From Paenibacillus sp. FSL R5-0345 (lineage in GTDB: Bacteria; Bacillota; Bacilli; Paenibacillales; Paenibacillaceae), in assembly GCF_000758585.1 (NCBI RefSeq), contig NZ_CP009281.1, positions 2,542,001 to 2,606,000 on the forward strand: DNA of 64,000 bases. Direction: 5' to 3'. Of this stretch, positions 19,388 to 27,610 are shown in pieces (the stretch's first letter is position 1; every line of letters starts with the position of its first letter). Under the pieces are notes generated by a model. The model had not been told where the DNA came from. It saw nothing but the letters and a program-made list of their open reading frames with translations, and did not search any database. The position numbers and the translations under genes are program-made.

Positions 19388-19402
19388 ATGAAACCGCTTT
19401 TA
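19388..19402 (+). promoter_or_regulatory. cre-like CcpA site before the mannoside transporter
   Basis: ATGAAACCGCTTTTA fits WTGNAANCGNWNNCW with a single mismatch at the penultimate position. It sits about 95 bp before the first permease start, in the expected promoter zone. Confidence 0.5.
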
Positions 19403-19497
19403 TAGCGCAGAATTAAAGATAGTTAAAGGGGCAAGGAAATAAGAACGAAAGGGAATTACGGGGATTGTTTGGGGATAGAGAAGGGGGATGTAGAATA

Positions 19498-20427
19498 GTG
19501 TCTGCATTTTTCAAAAGCTTAAATAAGGATAAAGTGCTGTGGTTTATGGTATTACCAGGGACAATATGGTTCCTAATCTTTTGTTACTTACCTATGTTTG
19601 GAACGATCATTGCCTTTAAGGATTTCAAGATTCACCGGGATGGATTTTTTGCAAGCGTTTTAAATAGTAAGTGGGTTGGACTTGAAAATTTCAATTTTCT
19701 GTTCTCAACAGAAGACGCCTATCTTATTACAAGAAATACGATTCTTTATAACTTGGCTTTGATCTCTCTCGGTCTTGTTCTTGCGGTGGGCATTGCGATC
19801 ACCTTGAATGAACTTGTGAACAAACGGATGGCCAAAGCGTATCAAACGGCGATGTTTATGCCTTACTTCCTTTCTTGGGTTATTATTAGTTTCTTTACGT
19901 TCAGTTTCCTAAGTGTAGATAAAGGGATCTTGAACCAAGTGATTGTGTACTTCGGAGGCGATCCTGTTTCCTGGTATGGGGATACTCGCTTTTGGCCATA
20001 TATCCTTATTTTCATGGGGATATGGAAATCTATCGGATATTCGAGTGTGGTTTACTTAGCAGCTATAGCGGGGATCGATAAGTCCTACTATGAAGCAGCT
20101 ATGATTGATGGGGCTAGCAAATGGCAGCAAATTAAGTTTATTACGCTTCCTCTGCTTAAACCTTTAATGGTTACGCTTACTATTCTAGCGATTGGTGGTA
20201 TTTTTAGATCGGACTTCGGGTTGTTCTATCAAATTCCTCGAGATTCCGGTGTTCTATACTCCGTAACGAATGTTATCGATACTTATATTTATCGAAGCAT
20301 GAGTACGACAGGAAATCTAGGAATGAGTACAGCAGCTGGTTTATATCAATCGATCGTTGGATTTATCATGGTGCTTGTAACGAACTCCATTGTGAGAAAG
20401 ATCAGCAAAGAAAACGCGATATTCTAG
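19498..20427 (+). CDS. LplB-type sugar ABC permease
   Basis: About 309 residues with six predicted membrane helices, beginning LWFMVLPGTIWFLIFCYLP, and the cytoplasmic EAA loop EAAMIDGASKWQQ that contacts the ATPase. Belongs to the LplB/YtcP-partner group of carbohydrate permeases. The GTG at 19498 has AAGGGGG 10 nt upstream; a TTG at 19465 would have no site. It heads a run of permease, permease, binding protein, GH125, GH-A and GH38 genes. No ATPase gene is nearby, as is usual for this group, which shares an MsmX-like ATPase. Confidence 0.9.
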   Translation: MSAFFKSLNKDKVLWFMVLPGTIWFLIFCYLPMFGTIIAFKDFKIHRDGFFASVLNSKWVGLENFNFLFSTEDAYLITRNTILYNLALISLGLVLAVGIAITLNELVNKRMAKAYQTAMFMPYFLSWVIISFFTFSFLSVDKGILNQVIVYFGGDPVSWYGDTRFWPYILIFMGIWKSIGYSSVVYLAAIAGIDKSYYEAAMIDGASKWQQIKFITLPLLKPLMVTLTILAIGGIFRSDFGLFYQIPRDSGVLYSVTNVIDTYIYRSMSTTGNLGMSTAAGLYQSIVGFIMVLVTNSIVRKISKENAIF

Positions 20428-20445
20428 AAAGGAGTCATTGACGTT

Positions 20446-21369
20446 ATGGAAGTATTTAAACGTAAGCATAAGGAAATCGACAACAACGCCATTACTCCTT
20501 TTTGGAATGTGGTACTCAATATTGTGATTGGAATCTTCGCCTTTACTTGTGTGTTTCCGTTCTTGTTTGTTATAGCTATTTCTTTTACGGATGAGAAAGT
20601 CCTTGCTTTAAATGGATTCAGCTTAATTCCAGAAAAATTTAGTTTGGCGGCGTATCAGTTTGTTTTTAACACAGGTGATCAGTTGTTTCGGTCCTTTGGT
20701 GTTACCTTAGTGGTTACTGTACTAGGTACGCTCATTAGTTTGTTTCTAATTACAACTTACGCCTATGTTCTTTCTCGAAGATCATTTCGCTATCGTAATT
20801 TCTTCAGCTTCTTTGCCTTCTTTACGATGTTATTCTCAGGCGGAATGGTTCCGAACTATATTGTGGCTACGCAGTTTTTACACTTGTACAACACGATTTG
20901 GGCTTTGATCTTACCAATCGCAATGAATGCATTCTTTATTCTAGTAATGCGGACCTTCTTCCAGACCACCGTACCTGATGCGCTAATTGAGGCAGCAAAA
21001 ATAGACGGTTCAGGGGAGTTCCGGACATTCTTACAAATTGTACTTCCGATCTCTTTGCCGGGGATTGCAACGATTGGACTGTTCTGTACGCTGGGTTATT
21101 GGAATGATTGGTTTAATGCGCTGCTGTATATTGATGATGCGAGTCTTGTGCCGCTCCAAGCGATGCTGATGCGAATTCAGAATAATATGGAGTTTGTCAT
21201 TCAGAACAGTATGCAGATGGGATCAAGCTTTGAGATTGCTGCGACCTTGCCGACAGAAACGGTTCGAATGGCGATGGTTGTACTGGCAACCTTGCCTATA
21301 GCACTAGCGTATCCGTTCTTCCAAAAGTATTTCGTACAAGGCTTAACCGTAGGTTCTTTGAAAGAGTAA
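20446..21369 (+). CDS. LplC/YtcP-type sugar ABC permease
   Basis: About 307 residues, six membrane helices, first at NIVIGIFAFTCVFPFLFVIA, EAA loop EAAKIDGSGEFRTF, and the family C-terminus FFQKYFVQGLTVGSLKE. It pairs with the preceding permease (18-bp gap, AAAGGAG site with 11 nt spacing). Imports the oligosaccharide bound by the next gene's lipoprotein. Confidence 0.9.
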   Translation: MEVFKRKHKEIDNNAITPFWNVVLNIVIGIFAFTCVFPFLFVIAISFTDEKVLALNGFSLIPEKFSLAAYQFVFNTGDQLFRSFGVTLVVTVLGTLISLFLITTYAYVLSRRSFRYRNFFSFFAFFTMLFSGGMVPNYIVATQFLHLYNTIWALILPIAMNAFFILVMRTFFQTTVPDALIEAAKIDGSGEFRTFLQIVLPISLPGIATIGLFCTLGYWNDWFNALLYIDDASLVPLQAMLMRIQNNMEFVIQNSMQMGSSFEIAATLPTETVRMAMVVLATLPIALAYPFFQKYFVQGLTVGSLKE

Positions 21370-21454
21370 CACTACTAAGATGTATTTATTCGAGTCGCTA
21401 ATATAGGAAACGATATAAATAAAAAGTAAATTAATCTAAAGGGGGAAAATAGAA

Positions 21455-22972
21455 ATGAAAGCGAAAAAAAGTTTAACGCTCGCTCTTGTAGGAACAATGC
21501 TTTTGTCTGGCCTTCTTGCTGGATGTGGTTCGAATAATAATACAAATGCTGCTAAAGAAACAAACAATTCAGCGGCAGCGGGGAATTCAGCAGGGAATTC
21601 ATCGGAATTAAAGCCGTATGAGCTGAAGATGTATTTAATTGGTGGACCTCAAAAGGATCTGGATCTTGTATTAAAAGAGGTTAACAAATATACCAAAGAA
21701 AAAATTAATGCGACGTTGAACATTACGATGTTCGATTGGGGTGATTACGATAAGAAGATGCAGGTCATCACCGCTTCTGGTGAGCCTTATGATATTGCCT
21801 TTACTTCTTCTTGGACAAATGATTTCCGCCGTAACGCAGCGAACGGTACCTTCTTGGGACTGAATGATCTGCTAGATAAGTATGGAAAGGAAACGAAAGA
21901 AGTTTTGGACCCGCGTTTCTTAGAAGGAACTAAGATTAAAGGTGAAATCTATGGTGTGCCTGTAAATAAGGAGCTTGGACAGCAATGGGTATGGCGCTTC
22001 AATAAAAAATATGTTGATAAATACAACATGGACATTTCTAATATTCGTACATTGGATGATCTAGAGCCGCTTCTTAAAACGATTAAAGAGAATGAGCCTG
22101 CGGATATTACACCGCTAGCTGTTCCTAAAGGCTTTAAACCATTTATGCCATTTGACTATGTACTAGGTGATGAACTACCTATCGGGGTCTACATGGATTC
22201 CACAGATGGCAAGGTTGTTAATATTCTGGAGACACCAGAACTTGCAACATCGTTAGATACGATGCGTAGACTTTACACAGCAGGTTACTTACGCCCAGAC
22301 GTTGCAACACTTGAAGGTATCGATAACATTAAGACCGGTAAATGGTTTGCCGATCGCGAAATTACACAGCCTTATGCAGAAAAAGGTTGGTCTCGTTCAG
22401 CAGGTTATGAAATTGTAACTTCGCCTATGCATGAGCCTTATGTGTATACACAGTCCGCCGCAGGTTCGATGCACGCGATTTCCGTAACCTCAGGTGATCC
22501 TGAACGGGCTATGATGTTCTTGAATCTTTTGAACACAGATAAGTACTTACGCAATTTGCTCAACTATGGTATTGAAGGCACTCATTATAAGAAAATCTCC
22601 GACAATGTCATTGAAGATCTGCCAGCTATGCAAGATAGCTATGCTATGCCAGGCTTCACGCTTGGAAATATGTTACTGACTTATCTGCATGCTGATGACC
22701 CTGCTGATAAATGGGATGCTTTTAAGAAGTTTAATGATTCGTCTAAAGAAGCTCCTACCTTCGGTTTTGCATTTGATCCTACACCTGTAAAAACAGAAGT
22801 AGCGGCCATCAACAACGTAACTAAAGAATTTATGCCAGCTCTATACACAGGTTCTGTTGATCCTAAAACATATCTGCCAAAAGCAACCAAGAAATTTAAA
22901 GAAGCTGGACTGGAAAAAGTCATTGCAGAAGTTCAAAAGCAGCTTGATGAGTGGAACCAGACAAAGAAATAA
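21455..22972 (+). CDS. Extracellular sugar-binding lipoprotein (LplA-type)
   Basis: About 505 residues. A lipoprotein signal peptide ends at the lipobox LLAGC (Cys about 24), followed by a low-complexity N/A/S/G linker and a two-lobe type 1 binding protein fold (DIAFTSSWTNDFRRNAANG, GWSRSAGYEIV). Binds the substrate outside the membrane for the two permeases. Its cargo is inferred to be an alpha-mannoside oligomer from the downstream GH125 and GH38 genes. AAAGGGGG precedes the ATG. Confidence 0.9.
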   Translation: MKAKKSLTLALVGTMLLSGLLAGCGSNNNTNAAKETNNSAAAGNSAGNSSELKPYELKMYLIGGPQKDLDLVLKEVNKYTKEKINATLNITMFDWGDYDKKMQVITASGEPYDIAFTSSWTNDFRRNAANGTFLGLNDLLDKYGKETKEVLDPRFLEGTKIKGEIYGVPVNKELGQQWVWRFNKKYVDKYNMDISNIRTLDDLEPLLKTIKENEPADITPLAVPKGFKPFMPFDYVLGDELPIGVYMDSTDGKVVNILETPELATSLDTMRRLYTAGYLRPDVATLEGIDNIKTGKWFADREITQPYAEKGWSRSAGYEIVTSPMHEPYVYTQSAAGSMHAISVTSGDPERAMMFLNLLNTDKYLRNLLNYGIEGTHYKKISDNVIEDLPAMQDSYAMPGFTLGNMLLTYLHADDPADKWDAFKKFNDSSKEAPTFGFAFDPTPVKTEVAAINNVTKEFMPALYTGSVDPKTYLPKATKKFKEAGLEKVIAEVQKQLDEWNQTKK

Positions 22973-23035
22973 GGCTTTAAACTTTACAACACGCCTACGA
23001 TTAATCACTAAAGGATAGCACAAATAGGATTAGTG

Positions 23036-23062
23036 GAGACGGGCAGCTATGCTGCCCGTCTC
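23036..23062 (+). terminator. Strong intercistronic hairpin between binding protein and GH125
   Basis: A perfect 12-bp GC-rich stem (23036-23047 with 23051-23062) and a 3-nt loop. The downstream tract is T-rich but broken (tctatctatactcattttt), so it may act as a partial terminator or a 3-prime end that protects the binding-protein mRNA and lowers expression of the enzymes. Confidence 0.6.
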
Positions 23063-23099
23063 TCTATCTATACTCATTTTTATCAAGAGGAGTGAGGAT

Positions 23100-24419
23100 A
23101 TGGAACAATTCAGACTGCCAGCCATCTCTATGCCGAAGCTGCCACTGCCACAAGCGATTCAAGAAGTATTAAATGAAGCAGAGGAGAAATTAGCTCATCG
23201 GCCTAAACTATTACAGCTCTTCAAGAACTGCTTCCCGAATACACTTGAGACAACGACTAAACTCATGGATGATGGAACAACATTCATCATTACTGGTGAT
23301 ATCCCTGCTTCTTGGTTGCGTGACTCTGTGGAACAGGTTATGCACTACGTGCCATTTGCGAAGAATGATCCAGATCTTCAACGTATCATTAGCGGTCTAA
23401 TTAAACGTCATATTCAGTATATACATATTGATCCGTATGCTAATGCGTTTAATGAAACAGCGAATGACTGGCATTGGAGCACTAGCGATATTACGGAAAT
23501 GTCCCCTTGGGTGTGGGAACGTAAATTCGAGATCGATTCGCTCTGTTTTTCCATGCGTCTGGCTTATGCCTATTGGAAAGAAACGGGGAAGGCTGATATC
23601 TTCGACGCTGGATTTAAGGAAGCAATGGTCAAAATATACAACTTATTTAGAACAGAGCAACGCCATGCTGAATTATCTCCTTACCGCTTTATGCGTAATA
23701 ACGGGATACCTGAAGATACGTTACGCAACAACGGCCTTGGTATGCCTGTTAATTATACGGGTATGGTCTGGTCCGGGTTCCGATCAAGCGATGATGCGTG
23801 CGACTTCCATTACAATATCCCGGGGAATATGTTCGCCGTTGTTGCCTTACGTCATATGCAGGAATTCGCAGAATGGGTATTCCGTGATCTTGAATTTCTA
23901 AAAGAGCTTAAAGCATTAGAAGCGGACATTGATCATGGAATCAAGCTATATGGTATTTATCGTCATCCGAAATTTGGACCTATCTACGCCTATGAAACCG
24001 ACGGCTACGGCAACTACTGCTTGATGGATGATGCGGGAACACCGGGACTCATGTCGATTCCTTATCTCGGCTATGTTACGGCAGAGGATGAGATTTATCA
24101 GAATACACGCCGATTTGCACTGAGCCAGGAGAATCCTTTTTACTTTGAAGGAACAGCAGCGAAAGGGATTGGCAGTCCACATACTCCGAAAGATTATATC
24201 TGGCATATGGCATTGTCTATGCAAGGTTTGACGGCTTCCACGAAGGAAGAGAAGCTGGAGATGCTTACGATGCTAGAGGCAACGGATGCGGGGACTGGTT
24301 TTATGCATGAAGGATTTCATGTCGATGACCCGAATATATTCACTAGAAAATGGTTCGCTTGGTCCAATAGTCTATTCTCACAACTAGTCTATAAATCGAT
24401 GAAGGAAGGACTACTATGA
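23100..24419 (+). CDS. GH125 exo-alpha-1,6-mannosidase
   Basis: About 439 residues, typical for GH125. Signature segments: FIITGDIPASWLRDSVEQV, YANAFNETANDWHW, MSPWVWERKFEIDSLCF, and FMHEGFHVDDPNIFTR-like end with WFAWSNSLFS. These enzymes invert and release mannose from alpha-1,6-linked mannosides; they act in the cytoplasm. Start 23100 has GAGGAG 7 nt upstream; the longer frame from 23049 crosses the hairpin. Its stop overlaps the next start as ATGA, so the two are translationally coupled. Confidence 0.9.
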   Translation: MEQFRLPAISMPKLPLPQAIQEVLNEAEEKLAHRPKLLQLFKNCFPNTLETTTKLMDDGTTFIITGDIPASWLRDSVEQVMHYVPFAKNDPDLQRIISGLIKRHIQYIHIDPYANAFNETANDWHWSTSDITEMSPWVWERKFEIDSLCFSMRLAYAYWKETGKADIFDAGFKEAMVKIYNLFRTEQRHAELSPYRFMRNNGIPEDTLRNNGLGMPVNYTGMVWSGFRSSDDACDFHYNIPGNMFAVVALRHMQEFAEWVFRDLEFLKELKALEADIDHGIKLYGIYRHPKFGPIYAYETDGYGNYCLMDDAGTPGLMSIPYLGYVTAEDEIYQNTRRFALSQENPFYFEGTAAKGIGSPHTPKDYIWHMALSMQGLTASTKEEKLEMLTMLEATDAGTGFMHEGFHVDDPNIFTRKWFAWSNSLFSQLVYKSMKEGLL

Positions 24420-27400
24420 GCAGGCCTGTAATTATATTCTATGATTCTGATTTTCCAATTTCGAATTCGATTCCTAGCGATGCGATTGTATCCATGCGTG
24501 AGTTCGGTACGATCGTGAATGCGAATCAGCTTGCAGCAACGCTTAAGGAAACCGAAGGCGGATGTTTCATTAATCTGCATGCACCCTATTTTCCAAAAGC
24601 GGCATGGATAGACATTCATGGATATTTGCAAAGAGGTGGTGGGCTGATCAGCATTGGAGGTGCCCCCTTCAAACAACCCGTTCGCTGGCAAAATGAACAA
24701 TGGCATGTGGAAGCGGAGCAGACCTCTTATCATCAAGAGCTATATATTCATGAGGCATTACGTGTTGAGTGTTCTCGCAATCAATCCTTGCTAGCATCGG
24801 ATGTTATTCCTCTGCTTAAGGGTCAAGAAGCTCTTTTTCTAGCGAGTGCAGAGACATGGAACCTTGTGCCACATACGACGAAGACAAGTGATTTACCCCA
24901 TCAAATGGGATCAGCAGGGCCAATGAGCACAAGGATTTACCCGCTTTTGAAGGGAATTACACATGAGGGTCGGGAAACTGCTGCTCCAGTAGTTCTTTGG
25001 GAGAATACGATTGGTTTATTTGCAGGCTCACGCTGGCTGTTCGTAAATACGGCTGCAACGGATTCTTTATGGAAGGACGAAGGGCTGTCCGCGATATCCA
25101 AGTGGGCTCTGTTCTGCTGCAAGGGTGTTACGGAGATGTGGATTAAGCCCAATTACGCATCTTATGAGTCTGGCGAACGTGCTTCTCTGACACTTCAGAT
25201 TCAGCAGCTTGAGAGGGCAAAACCTTCAATAAGTAATGAAGAGACATGGAATTTTACAATTCATGTTGAGCATGAATCAGATTCGTCATTACACTGGTCT
25301 CAGGAATTAGAGTTGAAGGCTAATGCTGAGCTTAACATCGTTCGGGTGCCTATTCCTCTGGAAATTAGGAGTGGTCTGTTCCAAGTAGTCTGCGAATCGG
25401 AAGCCAGTGATGGTGAGGTCCGCATTCTACGTCAAGGGTTCTGGGGGCATGCCCCTGAACTTCTGGCAGCAGGTGGACCGATAACAAGTGGAAGAGATTA
25501 TTTCATAAAAGATGGGCGTCCGCTACCTGTTGTGGGGATGACTTATATGACGAGTGATGTGGCACGGAAATTTCTATTTCTGCCGAACGTTGGGGTATGG
25601 GATCGCGATATGGGTCAAATGAGGAAGGCAGGGATTAACTGGATCCGAACAGGAATCTGGACTGCTTATCGTAATGTGATGCAAGATGACGGTCATGTTT
25701 CAGAAGAGGTACTGCGAGCGATAGATGCCTTTATCATGACAGCGAAGAAGCATGATCTGCAGGTAACCTTTACGTTCTTCTCCTTCACACCGGAAACATG
25801 GGGAGGGGTAAATCCTTATTTGGACCCACAAAGTGTAGAAGCACAGAAGCGGTTCATTCGTTCTATTGTATCTCGTCATAAAGCGTCTTCGAATGTAGAT
25901 TGGGATCTTATTAATGAACCGTCAATGTTTGATCCGGCACGTATTTTCTCGGAGGGTCCGAGTGCATGTCATGATCGTTTTGAGCAACAAGCTTTTGTAG
26001 AATGGCTTCAACATAGACATGGTGAAATCGAAGTGCTACAGGAACGCTGGAATATGACACCTGCACAGCTTCCGAACTTTGCATCGGCAAGGCTGCCAGA
26101 AGCAAAAGAGATAAACTTCGATGTGCAGGATATGCACAGCGCTAAAAGAGGGACGCGTTGGCTTGATTATTGCTTGTTCTCCATGGATATGCATAACCGG
26201 TGGGTGAAGCAGTTATATGACACCATTAAGGAGCAATGTCCAGATCAGATGGTTACGGTTGGGCAGGATGAAGGGCTAGGAGCGCAGCGTCCTTCACCGT
26301 TTTTCTATGAAGAAGCGGTAGATTACACCACTGTACATTCCTGGTGGTTTAATGATTATCTGGTGTGGGATGGCATCTTTGCCAAGACGCCTAATAAGCC
26401 AAACTTAATTCAAGAGACTGGCGTCATGTATGTAGAAACTCCTGATGGACGAGCCAAACGTTCAGAGCTAGAGCTGCGAAATATTCTTGAACGCAAATAT
26501 GCCTATGCGTTTGGAACTGCTGGTGCGGGGGCCATACATTGGATCTGGAATACCAACTTCTATATGGATAATGCGAATGAGTCCCATATTGGGGCATTAA
26601 GAGCAGATGGAACCGAAAAACCAGAGGCGGATGTCTCCTATGATTTTGGAAAGTTTATAGAAGGCATTCGTGACGTATTTGGAGATAGGAAGCTGGAAGA
26701 GATTGCTGTGGTGTATCCGTATTCGAATGATTTCTCTAACCGGAAGCTGGCTTTCGCTGCTACAACAGAGCTTACCCGAATTCTTTCGTATGATCTAAAG
26801 ATGCCTTTTAGAGGGGCTTCTGAATACCAGCTAGATGATTTGGAGAACCATCCTGCGAGGCTTATTATGCTGCCAAGCGCACATAACTTCGATGATGCAG
26901 CGATGGAAAGGTTGTTGCACATCGTTGAAGATACAGGTGCGGTATTACTTGTTACTGGCCCACTTGGTATTGATGCTTATTGGCATTCTTCAGAGCGCTT
27001 GAACGATATTCTTGGCAAGCGTGAATTGCGTAATGTGCGCCGTGAAGAAGTGCTTAACCTTCAAGGTCAAGAACTACCTGTCTCCTTCGGTCACCGCCGG
27101 ATTGCTGAATTATCGAAGGAAATAATGATTCATGAATCTGCTGGAAGCGGAAGTTCAATTATAGATTCGGTCATTAACATTCCGCTTGGTAAGGGACGGC
27201 TCATCTGGAGCCCAGTCCCAGTTGAAATGAGCAGTCGAAGTGAAACTACATCCGCACTGTACCGCTACGCATTGAATGCTGCTCATGTGGAATGTGATTT
27301 TGAATGGATTAACGGAGGAGACTTAGCGGGTATTTATGGACGGAAATTGAGCTTTGATAAGGGGGCTCTCTTCACCTTCGTGTCGGAATATGCGCAGGAT

Positions 27401-27565
27401 GCGAAGATCGAGGTGAAAGATTTAGTTACTGGCCGGACCTACACATTCCTGTTGGAACAGGAACGTTCTGTCCTCTTCGCTACGGATACTAAAGGTGATC
27501 TGCTAGGCGTGTATCGCCAGCAGGAAGTTGAGATTCATGTATCTTATCCGTATCTACTGCATTAA
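24416..27565 (+). CDS. Clan GH-A glycoside hydrolase (GH42/GH5-like), family not assigned
   Basis: About 1049 residues. An N-terminal region of about 330 residues starts with an amidotransferase-like alpha/beta part (GGCFINLHAPYF, GYLQRGGGLISIGG) and a beta domain. The TIM barrel begins near GRPLPVVGMTYMTSD; DWDLINEPSMF gives the likely acid/base Glu 501 and NLIQETGVMY the likely nucleophile Glu 667. After the barrel is an alpha/beta domain resembling the GH42 trimerisation domain (ARLIMLPSAHNFDDAAM, GAVLLVTGPLG) and a beta tail. Substrate is unknown; the setting suggests a beta-mannosidic or beta-galactosidic linkage in a mannose-rich glycan. Coupled to GH125 by a 4-base overlap. Confidence 0.75.
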   Translation: MSRPVIIFYDSDFPISNSIPSDAIVSMREFGTIVNANQLAATLKETEGGCFINLHAPYFPKAAWIDIHGYLQRGGGLISIGGAPFKQPVRWQNEQWHVEAEQTSYHQELYIHEALRVECSRNQSLLASDVIPLLKGQEALFLASAETWNLVPHTTKTSDLPHQMGSAGPMSTRIYPLLKGITHEGRETAAPVVLWENTIGLFAGSRWLFVNTAATDSLWKDEGLSAISKWALFCCKGVTEMWIKPNYASYESGERASLTLQIQQLERAKPSISNEETWNFTIHVEHESDSSLHWSQELELKANAELNIVRVPIPLEIRSGLFQVVCESEASDGEVRILRQGFWGHAPELLAAGGPITSGRDYFIKDGRPLPVVGMTYMTSDVARKFLFLPNVGVWDRDMGQMRKAGINWIRTGIWTAYRNVMQDDGHVSEEVLRAIDAFIMTAKKHDLQVTFTFFSFTPETWGGVNPYLDPQSVEAQKRFIRSIVSRHKASSNVDWDLINEPSMFDPARIFSEGPSACHDRFEQQAFVEWLQHRHGEIEVLQERWNMTPAQLPNFASARLPEAKEINFDVQDMHSAKRGTRWLDYCLFSMDMHNRWVKQLYDTIKEQCPDQMVTVGQDEGLGAQRPSPFFYEEAVDYTTVHSWWFNDYLVWDGIFAKTPNKPNLIQETGVMYVETPDGRAKRSELELRNILERKYAYAFGTAGAGAIHWIWNTNFYMDNANESHIGALRADGTEKPEADVSYDFGKFIEGIRDVFGDRKLEEIAVVYPYSNDFSNRKLAFAATTELTRILSYDLKMPFRGASEYQLDDLENHPARLIMLPSAHNFDDAAMERLLHIVEDTGAVLLVTGPLGIDAYWHSSERLNDILGKRELRNVRREEVLNLQGQELPVSFGHRRIAELSKEIMIHESAGSGSSIIDSVINIPLGKGRLIWSPVPVEMSSRSETTSALYRYALNAAHVECDFEWINGGDLAGIYGRKLSFDKGALFTFVSEYAQDAKIEVKDLVTGRTYTFLLEQERSVLFATDTKGDLLGVYRQQEVEIHVSYPYLLH

Positions 27566-27610
27566 GTATCTTAGTAGAGAGAATGTATTGCATATAAGGA
27601 GGTCTTCACC

